A DNA stretch of 10,145 nucleotides, from positions 1-10,145 of the forward strand of contig DATDOO010000260.1 of the NCBI GenBank assembly GCA_035293245.1, written 5' to 3'. This DNA comes from DATDOO01 sp035293245 (GTDB lineage: Bacteria > Pseudomonadota > Gammaproteobacteria > Methylococcales > Methylococcaceae). Each line of letters starts with the position of its first letter. The first letter of the stretch is position 1. Under the pieces are notes generated by a model, which was not told where the DNA came from, made no database searches, and saw only the letters and a list, made by a program, of their open reading frames with translations. A program made the position numbers and the translations under genes. Shown piece by piece: positions 1-6,560 of the stretch.

Positions 1-328
1 AACACGCGGATAACCATCAAGGCCAGAGGGCATACAATCCCTCAAACACAGGCCGGATATATGGCAGCAACTGCGTTACTTGACCGACGCATCAATGAAG
101 AAAAGGCTTGCAAGCGGGAGGAGTCCATATATGTGCCGACGTCAGGAGGCGCATCATTCGCGATAAATGGAAGCGGGAGCTTCCGAGGCCGCGTTCCCAA
201 GCTGGAGCTTGGGAACCAGCCCGCGTCCAAACTTGGTAACGTCCGCAAACCCGGCCCATCGTCCAGCAAGACGTCTCCGTCCCGGGTCATAATCCACACC
301 CGTTTTTTCTCATAAGCTTTCCCCATCC
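1..328. other. Intergenic stretch with no convincing gene
   Basis: This stretch precedes the PepSY gene. Short open frames cross it on both strands, but none has a good ribosome-binding site together with a recognisable product. The plus frame from 61 begins MAATALLDRRI, faintly like the start of some small toxin-type proteins, but it soon runs into the dispersed palindrome at 193-216 and ends at 315, so at best it is a remnant. The last 40 bases before the gene at 329 include a run of six T (303-308) and no clear Shine-Dalgarno sequence. I see no convincing promoter or metal-regulator operator by eye. Confidence 0.5.
193..249. repeat. Dispersed palindromic repeat with a degenerate second half-copy
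   Basis: A perfect 10-bp inverted repeat, gttcccaagc (193-202) and gcttgggaac (207-216), encloses a 4-base loop. About 20 bases further on, a degenerate copy of the right arm (aacttggtaac, ending near 240) matches it at 9 of 11 bases. Read in frame the palindrome spells VPKLELGN on one strand and FPSSSLGT on the other. From general experience, such peptides recur in spurious small ORFs of gammaproteobacterial genomes, which suggests a dispersed non-coding repeat family. Its mode of spread is unknown. The element could form a hairpin in RNA on either strand. Confidence 0.6.
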
Positions 329-1633
329 ATGCTGACCCGCGAAAATTGGCTGCGCTATCACCGTGTTCTGGCGCTGGGCCTCGGCTTTCTGTTCGCCTTG
401 CTGGGGCTGACCGGGAGTCTTGGCGTTTACCGCGAGGAGCTGGACGAACTGCTGAATCCACGCCTGGTCGTCGACCAGCCGGGCAAGGAGTATGCGTCCC
501 TGGACCGGATCATGCAGGCGGTGCGCCAGGCGCATCCGCGCCGCGAGGGTTCCTGGACGCTGGAACTGCCCCGCTCGCCGCGGAGCATGATGACCGCCTG
601 GTACGAGCAGCCCCACGAAACCATCGGCGCGTTTTATGCCCCGCTCATGGTGTCGGTGAACCCGTATACGGCCGAAGTGGTGGCCAACCGGTTCTGGGGG
701 GAAACGGCCGGCACCTGGCTGCTCGACCTGCACACCCGGTTGGGCCTGGAGCGCTGGGGGTGGAACGCGGTGGGCGTTTTGGGCCTGCTGCTCATGCTTT
801 CCGTGGGCTCCGGGCTTTACCTGTGGTGGCCGGGCGCCGACCAACTGCTGCGCGCGTTCACGGTCCGTCACGATGCCGGCGCGGCGCGCCTGACCTTCGA
901 CCTGCACCGGCTGGTCGGCGTGTTCTGCGCGCCGATCCTGCTGCTGTTGGCGTTCACCGGCTTTCACCTGAGCTATCCCGAGATTCTGGAATCCCTGGCC
1001 GGTTCTTCCGGCATGAGCCACGGCAACGACGGCCCCGCCATCCGCAGCAGGGCGGTTCCGAACAACAGTCCCGTCGGCCTGGAGGACGCGGTGTTCATCG
1101 CCCGCAGCGGGTTCCCCCATGCGGAACTGCGGCGGGTGACCACGCCCGACGGCGACCAGGGCGTGTATCGCGTCAACTTTCGCTCCAGCAGCGAATCGAA
1201 CCGCAAGCATCCTTTCACCACGGTGTGGGTGGACCGCTGGGCCGGCCACATCCTGGGGGTGCGCAATCCCGCCAAGTTTTCCCGCGGCGAAGACCTGGCC
1301 GCCTCCATTTGGCCGCTCCATACGGGCGAGGCGTTCGGCCCACTGGGCCGGCTGCTGTGGTTTGTCGCCGGCCTGGGCCTGTTCCTGCTCTATGCGGGCG
1401 GCCTGCTCCACTGGCTGTTTCGCCGTGGCCTGGTGCGGGACCGGGCGGTGGATTTCGCGGCTCTCGGTTTGTACTTGCGCCGCTTGGGCGCCTCGGCGGC
1501 GCGCAACGGATGGCAAAGCCTCATCCTGACCGCCCGGCTCATGAAGAACGTCCTGCACCGGCTCGCGTCGCTGCCGGTGAAGGAAACGCTGGCGGCGTGG
1601 CGGCAGGCCGCAGGACGCGGCGACGACGGCTGA
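329..1633 (+). CDS. PepSY-associated TM helix protein (PiuB-like inner-membrane protein)
   Basis: Predicted inner-membrane protein of 434 residues, the usual size for the PepSY_TM family. Members often lie near siderophore receptors and are proposed to act in iron uptake or ferric reduction, but their biochemistry is poorly defined. Four hydrophobic segments fit the family pattern: about 13-33, 147-167, 195-215 and 342-364. Family-like motifs include the N-terminal RYHR, the LDLHTRLGL stretch before WGWNA (143-147), FDLHRLVG (190-197) opening helix 3, and WPLHTGEAFG (328-337) before helix 4. The histidines at these places are candidate haem or metal ligands by family analogy. The loop between helices 3 and 4 carries a PepSY-like region (about 245-315). 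The ATG at 329 is chosen because helix 1 follows directly, although its Shine-Dalgarno is weak. No TonB receptor or siderophore gene is visible, so the iron link is inference only. Confidence 0.85.
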   Translation: MLTRENWLRYHRVLALGLGFLFALLGLTGSLGVYREELDELLNPRLVVDQPGKEYASLDRIMQAVRQAHPRREGSWTLELPRSPRSMMTAWYEQPHETIGAFYAPLMVSVNPYTAEVVANRFWGETAGTWLLDLHTRLGLERWGWNAVGVLGLLLMLSVGSGLYLWWPGADQLLRAFTVRHDAGAARLTFDLHRLVGVFCAPILLLLAFTGFHLSYPEILESLAGSSGMSHGNDGPAIRSRAVPNNSPVGLEDAVFIARSGFPHAELRRVTTPDGDQGVYRVNFRSSSESNRKHPFTTVWVDRWAGHILGVRNPAKFSRGEDLAASIWPLHTGEAFGPLGRLLWFVAGLGLFLLYAGGLLHWLFRRGLVRDRAVDFAALGLYLRRLGASAARNGWQSLILTARLMKNVLHRLASLPVKETLAAWRQAAGRGDDG

Positions 1634-1663
1634 GAACTTCCGCAGGATTCCCTTTCGTTCGAA

Positions 1664-1693
1664 TTCCTGAGCCGTGGCAGCCGGCGCTATACT
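1664..1693 (+). promoter_or_regulatory. Possible sigma-70 promoter for the secreted-protein pair
   Basis: TATACT at 1688-1693 is a good -10 match. TTCCTG at 1664-1669 is a poor -35 match, 18 bases upstream. A small hairpin (GGCGC 1702-1706, GCGCC 1710-1714) followed by a short T run lies just downstream and would fall at the start of the transcript, or could weakly end readthrough from the PepSY gene. The call rests on consensus matching by eye in GC-rich DNA. Confidence 0.3.
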
Positions 1694-1745
1694 GCCCCGA
1701 AGGCGCTTTGCGCCGCGTTTTCTGTCAGGCATACCGGGAAGGCCG

Positions 1746-2306
1746 ATGTCCATCCGCTACCTTTTGTCCCTATGGCTGGCCGTGGCTGTCTGCTCCCCGG
1801 CACAGGCCGGCGACTGCGGCCCCTGGCCGGCGGGCGTGACGGTTCGCGTCGCCGCTGGAAAGGCGCTTTCCTGGAAAGGCGACTTTAACCGCGACGGCAC
1901 GGAGGACGTGCTGGAACTGGTTTCGGTCGCGCCCGGATTTGCGCCGCCGCCCGAAGTCGCACTGGCCAACCCTTGGGACCGGAAGCCCGCGGCCGTCCCT
2001 CCCGAGGGCGAACCGATGGCCTTGGCCGTTACCCACGGCGCAAAGGACGGCGCCTGCCGGCGCTTCCTGCTCGTCCATCGCGACTTCTTCGCCACACCCT
2101 TGTGGTCGGCTTTCGCCAATGGCGAGCCGGAAGCGTCGGCCGTCGCCATTGCGGCGGCCGGGTCCCGCGCGCACGCCGATTGGAAGCGCACGGTTCGCTC
2201 GCTGCGCGGCGACGGCATCGTGCTCGGCACCGAGGCGGGCATCGACATCCTTCTGTACTGGAAAGAGAAACGCTATGCGATCTTCTGGCCCGACGAAGAG
2301 CCGTGA
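1746..2306 (+). CDS. Hypothetical exported protein with a DxNxDGxxD calcium-loop-like motif
   Basis: A 186-residue protein I cannot assign to a named family. The ATG at 1746 is preferred over an in-frame ATG at 1674 because it has a purine-rich GGGAAGG just upstream and begins a clean signal peptide: MSIRY, a hydrophobic core, then AQA (19-21) as a likely signal peptidase I site. The mature protein is therefore probably periplasmic or secreted. Residues 46-54 (DFNRDGTED) fit the D-x-N-x-D-G-x-x-D calcium loop seen in FG-GAP/VCBS-type repeats, but only one copy is present. The C-terminal part (about 145-186) is rich in aromatic and charged residues and ends FWPDEEP. A single cysteine (C24) would remain after cleavage. 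The next gene starts 76 bases downstream on the same strand and also encodes a small exported protein, so the two are probably co-transcribed. Function unknown. Confidence 0.7.
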   Translation: MSIRYLLSLWLAVAVCSPAQAGDCGPWPAGVTVRVAAGKALSWKGDFNRDGTEDVLELVSVAPGFAPPPEVALANPWDRKPAAVPPEGEPMALAVTHGAKDGACRRFLLVHRDFFATPLWSAFANGEPEASAVAIAAAGSRAHADWKRTVRSLRGDGIVLGTEAGIDILLYWKEKRYAIFWPDEEP

Positions 2307-2382
2307 CCGGGTTTCGCCACTCCCAGCCACACTGGCGGAGCACTCGTGTCCGCCGGGCGCCTCGCGGGCGAGGACTCGTTCC

Positions 2383-2961
2383 GTGACCGAGACCCCATCC
2401 AGGCTATTGCGCGCGATTGCCGCCGCCCTCTTGCTCGCCGGTCCCGCCCAGGCCGGCGGCCTGCAAACCCTCACCCTGGAAGGCCGCGCCCGGACGCCCG
2501 ACGGCGAGCGCGGCGCGCAACTCTCGGTGGAGTGCCAGCCGGGCAGCGGCGGCTCGCTGCTTGTGAAACTGGTGGTGCCGGGTGCTTACCCGGCCAAGCA
2601 GCACTTCGACTTCGAAGCGTTCGAAGGCCCCGAACCTGCGGCAGGCAATGCGAAGCTGACCGTGCTGACCGTCTCCGGCTCGCGCGGCCGCCATCAATTG
2701 CGCACCGATACCGGCGGCTGGTACAGCGCGGAAGTCGAAGGCGCCTTCGTGTTCGCCACCAACCAATATGACGGCTTCCGCAAGGATTTGGCCGACTTGC
2801 TCGGCGCCGCCGCCCAAGGCGAATCCACATTTACCTGGACGCAGGAAAGCTATGCCGATAACAAGCTCAAAGTCGAAGCCGGCTTCGCCATCGACGCGCC
2901 CACGGCGACGCGCATCCACGACACCATGGCCGGGTGTGTGGCCGGAACCCGGAACCGCTAA
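2383..2961 (+). CDS. Hypothetical exported protein, GTG start
   Basis: A 192-residue protein of unknown function. The open frame runs much further upstream but there overlaps the previous gene in another frame. The GTG at 2383 is chosen because GAGGA (2370-2374) sits 8 bases ahead of it and it opens a clear signal peptide: VTETPSRLLR, a hydrophobic core of alanine and leucine, then AQA (22-24) with cleavage before GG. The mature part looks soluble and beta-rich, with alternating hydrophobic residues (LTLEGRA, LLVKLVV, KLTVLTV). It has two cysteines, C51 and C185, near its ends, which could form a disulfide in the periplasm. No catalytic motif is visible. The gene follows another exported-protein gene by 76 bases and stops 6 bases before the convergent aldolase stop. 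Existence of the gene is fairly sure; its role is not. Confidence 0.7.
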   Translation: MTETPSRLLRAIAAALLLAGPAQAGGLQTLTLEGRARTPDGERGAQLSVECQPGSGGSLLVKLVVPGAYPAKQHFDFEAFEGPEPAAGNAKLTVLTVSGSRGRHQLRTDTGGWYSAEVEGAFVFATNQYDGFRKDLADLLGAAAQGESTFTWTQESYADNKLKVEAGFAIDAPTATRIHDTMAGCVAGTRNR

Positions 2962-2967
2962 GCCGGC

Positions 2968-4005
2968 TCAGCTACCGCCGCTCTCCATCTCCGCAGTGTA
3001 TTTGCCCAGGCGCGCCAGACCGGTGAGCTGCGCGCGGCGGTAAAAGGCCTGCTGCGCTGCCGCGCGGTTTTCCGCCTTGCCCTGCCAGGCCGACATGGTT
3101 TCCTGCTGCAGGGCGCGGGCGTAGGAAAAGGACAGTTCCCAAGGCGCGAGGGGAGCCAGGGCGTGCATGGCATTCATGGCGTTCAGGTTGGCGGTGGCTT
3201 CCGCCGGGGTTTGGCCGCCGGAGAGGAAGTTGATGCTGGGCAGGGCTGCCGGCACGGTGCGGCGCAGGATTTTGAGGGTGGCCTCCGCCACCTGCACCGG
3301 GCTGGCCTTGGGCGGGGTTTCCTTGCCCGGCAGCACCATGCTGGGTTTGAGGACTGTGTATTCCAGCACCGCCCGATGGCGGTGCAGGGCGTGGAACACC
3401 GCATGCAGCACGGCCTCCGTGACCTCGGCACAACGCTCCAGGGTGTGGTCGCCGTCGATGAGGACTTCCGGCTCGACGATGGGCACGATCCCCTCTTCCT
3501 GGCACACGGCGGCATAGCGCGCCAGCACTTCCGCGTTGGCTTCAATGCCCAGGCAAGTGGGGTTGTGGGGGCCGATGGCGTAAACCTCGCGCCATTTGGC
3601 GAAGCGCGCCCCCTGCGCCTTGTAAGTTTTGAGGCGCTCGGCCAGGCCGTCCAGCCCCTGGGTGACCGTGTCGCCCGGCGCGCCGGCCAGGGGGAGGGTG
3701 CCCTTGTCCACCTTGATGCCGGGCACGATTCCCTGGCGGCTTAGGACTTCCGGCAGCGGCGTACCGTCCTCGGCCTGCTGGCCCAGCGTCTCTTCGAACA
3801 GGATGACGGCGCTGAGAAATTCGCCGATGCCGCTTGTGGTGAACAGCAGGGAGCGGTAAGCGCGGCGGTTTTCAGGGGTGGATTCGACGCCGACCGCGGC
3901 AAAGCGCTTGCCGATGGTGGGATGGCTTTCGTCGGCGGCGAGGATGCCCTTGCCGGGCTGCACCATGGCCGCGATGGTGGCCTGGAGTTCGTCTTCGGTT
4001 TGCAT
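2968..4005 (-). CDS. fba: Fructose-bisphosphate aldolase, class I
   Basis: Cytoplasmic Schiff-base aldolase that reversibly cleaves fructose 1,6-bisphosphate to dihydroxyacetone phosphate and glyceraldehyde 3-phosphate. The 345 residues match the eukaryote-type class I family (about 340-365). Visible landmarks are GKGILAADES with D25 (equivalent to animal D33), GIKVDKG with K98, FAKWR with K137, PIVEPEVL with E178 and E180, and VLKPSMV with K220 as the Schiff-base lysine. A tyrosine near the C-terminus (GKYTAEME) may take the role of the flexible-tail Tyr. The ATG at 4005 is preferred over the in-frame ATG at 4104 because the sequence from here aligns with the family, a strong GGAGGA lies 7 bases ahead, and the longer version would translate a repeat. 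In a one-carbon or autotrophic bacterium it could serve sugar-phosphate regeneration as well as glycolysis; that is inference. Its promoter must lie in or beyond the repeat at 4032-4211. Confidence 0.95.
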   Translation of the reverse strand: MQTEDELQATIAAMVQPGKGILAADESHPTIGKRFAAVGVESTPENRRAYRSLLFTTSGIGEFLSAVILFEETLGQQAEDGTPLPEVLSRQGIVPGIKVDKGTLPLAGAPGDTVTQGLDGLAERLKTYKAQGARFAKWREVYAIGPHNPTCLGIEANAEVLARYAAVCQEEGIVPIVEPEVLIDGDHTLERCAEVTEAVLHAVFHALHRHRAVLEYTVLKPSMVLPGKETPPKASPVQVAEATLKILRRTVPAALPSINFLSGGQTPAEATANLNAMNAMHALAPLAPWELSFSYARALQQETMSAWQGKAENRAAAQQAFYRRAQLTGLARLGKYTAEMESGGS

Positions 4006-4022
4006 GACCAATCCTCCGACTC

Positions 4023-4046
4023 TCAAAAAAATGTAGGGTGGGTTAG
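4023..4046 (-). terminator. Possible terminator-like end of the repeat (arm plus T run) before the aldolase gene
   Basis: Read on the minus strand, the left end of the repeat (ctaacccaccctaca) is followed at once by a run of seven T (4025-4031 as A on the plus strand). Paired with the far arm at 4197-4211, this resembles an intrinsic terminator, although the loop would be about 150 bases unless the inner stem folds first. It could stop readthrough from aas. It lies only about 20 bases before the aldolase start codon, so it might instead act as a leader structure. Confidence 0.3.
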
Positions 4047-4211
4047 GTGCGCAGGGGGGACGGCCTTGGCGATTGCCTTTGACTATCCGCGCACCGTAAC
4101 CCACCGTTCGGCTTCATCGGAACCGCCAAGGCCGAACGGTGGGTTACGACGCGCATCAAAATCTCTGCAAGATTCCGCGTAGGAGGTTGTGCGCGTCTAA
4201 CCCACCCTACA
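4032..4211. repeat. MITE-like intergenic element with nested inverted repeats
   Basis: A 180-bp non-coding element bounded by a perfect 15-bp inverted repeat: tgtagggtgggttag at 4032-4046 and its complement at 4197-4211, with partial matching (around gcgca) continuing inward. Inside lies a second perfect 17-bp inverted repeat, gtaacccaccgttcggc at 4096-4112 and its complement at 4131-4147, separated by 18 bases. The core GTGGGTTA therefore occurs four times in alternating orientation. No open frame in it looks coding. Similar TAGGGTGGGTTA/TAACCCACC repeats are, from general experience, scattered between genes in many gammaproteobacteria. I see no clear target-site duplication. It fills most of the gap between the aas and aldolase genes. 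Confidence 0.75.
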
Positions 4212-4253
4212 AATTCTTCGGAAAACGCAAAGCCCGTCAAACGTTAGAGCCGC

Positions 4254-6422
4254 TTATTTCCCCAGGGTTTCCTGCATCTCCGGGCTGTTCAGCCATTCGG
4301 CCAGTTTCACCAGGTCCACCTTGCCCGTGGCCAGCAGGGGCATGTCCTTGCGGTAGAGGATCTTTTTCGGCAGCAGGATTTCGCCGAAGCCTTCCGCGCG
4401 GGCGCGGGCCACGTATTCGGCGCGCTGCGCCTCCTTGTGGCTGGTGACGATCCAGACCTGCTCGCCTTTGCCGGGGTCGGGCAGGGCCAGGGCGCCGTGC
4501 AGGGCTTCCGGCCAGATGTGCGCCGCCAGTTCTTCCACCGCCGCCAGCGACACCATCTCGCCGCCCACCTTGGCGAAGCGCTTGGCGCGCCCGAGTATGA
4601 GGAGATAGCCGTCGGGGTCGATCTCGACGATGTCGCCAGTGTCGTACCAGCCCTCGCCGAACACCGAGGCGGGGGGAGTGATGTCGCCTTCTTTGCCGTG
4701 CAAGAGGTAGCCCTGCATGATGTTCGGGCCCTTGACGTGCAACCTGCCGCCCCGGTCGATGCCCGCCACTGTCTCCAGCCGCGCCTCGATCCCGGGCAAC
4801 AGGCGTCCCACGGTACCTTCGCGGCAATACATGGGGGTGTTGATGGACAGCACCGGTGCGGTTTCGGTGGCGCCGTAACCTTCCAAGACCCGCAGGCCGA
4901 AACGGGCGCTCCACTGGCGGCGGGTTTCTTCCTGCAGTTTCTCCGCGCCGGCGAACACGTAGCGCAGGCTGTAGAAGTCGTAGGGATGGGCACAGCGGGC
5001 GTAGCCGGCCAGGAAGGTGTTGGTGCCGAACAGCAGCGTGGCGCCGATCTCGTAGGCCACTTCCGGGATGATGCGGTAATGCAGCGGCGATGGATAGAGG
5101 AACACCTTGGTGCCGGCGAGCAGCGGCGCCACCGCGCCGGCGGTGAGGCCCATGGCGTGGAACAGGGGCAGGGAATTGAGCACCGTGTCCCTGGGGCCGA
5201 AGTCGATGCGCGCCATGAGTTGGGCGCGGTTGGCCAGCACGTTGCCGTGGCTCAAGGCCACGCCCTTGGGCTTGCCTTCCGAGCCGGAGGTGAACAGGAC
5301 CACCGCGGTTTCCTCTTCGCGGCTTTCCGGGCGGTGCCAGAGGGGGACGGTTTTCGCCTTGAGCCAAGCCAGTGCCTTGTCGCGGGGACGAATCTCGCCG
5401 GCCAGATCATCCAGATAAATCAGCTTCACCTTTTCGCCCAGGGCGGCGACGGCGTTTTCCAGATGGGCGCGTTCGATGAACCGGCGCGAGGTGACGACGG
5501 TGCGGATGCGCGCCGTCTCGCAGGCAGCGATCATCGGCCCGGCGCCGGCCGTGTGATTGAGGAGGGCGGGAATGCGGCGCGCCTGTTGCAGGCCGAACAG
5601 GAGCAGGAGGGTAGCCATCACGTTGGGCACCAGCAAGCCCACCGTTTCGTTCGGCTCGCTCAGGCGCGCCAGCCGGCCGCCCAAAAGGAGGGAGCCGGCG
5701 ATGGCGCGGTCGTAGCCGAGCGGGCGGCGCTCCACGTCCTCCAGCACCTGCCGCGCGCCGCCGTGCACCCGGCGCGCCTCGACCAGGGCGTCGAACACCG
5801 ACCCTTCGTGGGTACGGGTCAGGAACATCATGTCCGTCATCACGTCGTACAACTGCTGCCCGGCTTCCCGGTGCCGCGCCCTGCCCCGCAGTTCGGGCGG
5901 AATGGCAAGGCGCACCGGCGGCAGGATGCTGACGCGGATTTTCGGGAACCAGCGCAGGCGCACCCGGCCGCGCAGCCGGGAAAACGGCGTGTATTGCGTT
6001 CCGTCCAGGCGGATGGGCAGGATGGCCGCGCCCGACTTGTCGGCCACCAGGCCGGGGCCGTCGTAGACTTTCATCAGCGAACCGGTGACCGTGATGCGCC
6101 CTTCCGGAAAAATCACCGCCTTCTCGTTGCCGCGCAGGTAAGCGATGAGCGCCTTGATGGCCAAGGGGTTGGTCGGATCCATGCGAAAGGTGCGCCCCAG
6201 GTGCAGCGCCGGCTTGACCCACCAGTATTCCGCCACGCGGGTATTGATGGCGAAGGTCACCGAACCGGGCAGCAGCGACCACAGGACGGGCACGTCCATG
6301 TAGGAGGTGTGGTTGGAAACGATCAGCACCCGCTCGCCGGCCGCCTCGATGTGCTCCAGCCCGGTGACTTCCAGGCGGTACAGGCGGCGCAGCAGTTTCA
6401 GCAACAGAGTTTTCAGCCACAC
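4254..6422 (-). CDS. aas: Bifunctional 2-acyl-glycerophosphoethanolamine acyltransferase / acyl-ACP synthetase (Aas)
   Basis: Two-domain membrane-associated enzyme of 722 residues, close to E. coli Aas (719). In that family it re-acylates lysophosphatidylethanolamine and activates fatty acids onto acyl carrier protein with ATP. The N-terminal PlsC-type acyltransferase domain (about 1-190) shows HTSYMD (H38-D43, the HX4D catalytic motif) and FPEGR (105-109). The C-terminal AMP-forming ligase domain (about 230-722) shows the P-loop TSGSEGKPKG (378-387), GYGATE (515-520), YDTGD (593-597), GRAKRFAKVGGE (611-622) and a catalytic lysine in TGKVDL (K701). All key residues are present. The start is GTG at 6422, with a strong AAGGAGAGGA just upstream and a membrane-binding amphipathic N-terminus (MWLKTLLLKLLRRLYRLEV). 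The next gene upstream on this strand is the symporter, across a 136-bp gap holding palindromes, so aas probably has its own transcript. Confidence 0.92.
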   Translation of the reverse strand: MWLKTLLLKLLRRLYRLEVTGLEHIEAAGERVLIVSNHTSYMDVPVLWSLLPGSVTFAINTRVAEYWWVKPALHLGRTFRMDPTNPLAIKALIAYLRGNEKAVIFPEGRITVTGSLMKVYDGPGLVADKSGAAILPIRLDGTQYTPFSRLRGRVRLRWFPKIRVSILPPVRLAIPPELRGRARHREAGQQLYDVMTDMMFLTRTHEGSVFDALVEARRVHGGARQVLEDVERRPLGYDRAIAGSLLLGGRLARLSEPNETVGLLVPNVMATLLLLFGLQQARRIPALLNHTAGAGPMIAACETARIRTVVTSRRFIERAHLENAVAALGEKVKLIYLDDLAGEIRPRDKALAWLKAKTVPLWHRPESREEETAVVLFTSGSEGKPKGVALSHGNVLANRAQLMARIDFGPRDTVLNSLPLFHAMGLTAGAVAPLLAGTKVFLYPSPLHYRIIPEVAYEIGATLLFGTNTFLAGYARCAHPYDFYSLRYVFAGAEKLQEETRRQWSARFGLRVLEGYGATETAPVLSINTPMYCREGTVGRLLPGIEARLETVAGIDRGGRLHVKGPNIMQGYLLHGKEGDITPPASVFGEGWYDTGDIVEIDPDGYLLILGRAKRFAKVGGEMVSLAAVEELAAHIWPEALHGALALPDPGKGEQVWIVTSHKEAQRAEYVARARAEGFGEILLPKKILYRKDMPLLATGKVDLVKLAEWLNSPEMQETLGK

Positions 6423-6463
6423 GGTATTGTCCTCTCCTTAACGTGAAAGTCGCAGCAACTTTG

Positions 6464-6500
6464 TTCACCCTCTCCCTCCGGGAGAGGGCTGGGGTGAGGG
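6464..6500. repeat. Dispersed GC-rich palindrome, copy 1
   Basis: ccctctccc (6468-6476) and gggagaggg (6480-6488) form a perfect 9-bp stem with a 3-base loop. The flanking tcaccc (6465-6470) and gggtga (6492-6497) can pair alternatively. The wording CCCTCTCCC...GGGAGAGGGCTGGGGTGAGGG is, from general experience, a very common dispersed intergenic element in proteobacteria and produces spurious peptides such as SLTPALSRRER. It lies in the leader of aas and just downstream of the symporter gene. It has no T run on either side, so a terminator role is uncertain. Confidence 0.65.
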
Positions 6501-6501
6501 A

Positions 6502-6560
6502 AACAGTCATGGCGAGTCTACGCTTTCATCGTCGATGGGCGGCGATTCGCCATGACCGTT
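6502..6560 (-). terminator. Inverted repeat overlapping the symporter stop codon; possible terminator
   Basis: aacagtcatggcga (6502-6515) and tcgccatgaccgtt (6547-6560) are complementary at 13 of 14 positions, with 31 bases between. The right arm overlaps the symporter stop codon (6559-6561). On the minus strand the stem is followed by only a short T tract (GTTTCCC), so it is at best a weak or factor-aided terminator, or an mRNA-stabilising 3' stem. Confidence 0.4.

Noticed and set aside
61..315. 84-codon plus-strand frame starting MAATALLDRRI
   Set aside because: The first ten residues faintly resemble starts of some small toxin-like proteins, but the rest does not, and the frame runs through the dispersed palindrome. 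It is not supportable as a gene.
1674..1745. 24-residue N-terminal extension of the first exported protein
   Set aside because: It would bury the signal peptide behind an arginine-rich stretch. The ATG at 1746 has a better ribosome-binding site and gives a normal signal peptide.
287..1753. 488-codon minus-strand open frame opposite the PepSY gene
   Set aside because: Antisense frame of a GC-rich gene; Gln/His/Arg-rich composition, no motif, no ribosome-binding site. The plus-strand frame has clear family features.
346..1839. 497-codon plus-strand open frame over the PepSY gene
   Set aside because: It is in another frame of the PepSY gene and is rich in Arg, Pro and Gly, as expected when high-GC codons are read out of frame. 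No family motif or hydrophobic pattern is present.
4006..4104. 33-residue N-terminal extension of the aldolase
   Set aside because: It would be translated from the repeat element. The ATG at 4005 has a strong Shine-Dalgarno and family-like sequence begins there.
4032..4211. CRISPR-like array from repeated GTGGGTTA cores
   Set aside because: The copies alternate in orientation and spacing is irregular (18 to about 50 bases). There are only four cores and no cas genes, so this is a nested palindrome, not a CRISPR.
4437..6446. 669-codon plus-strand open frame opposite aas
   Set aside because: Antisense to a gene in which all catalytic motifs are intact. Its His/Gln/Gly-rich composition is the usual by-product of high third-position GC.
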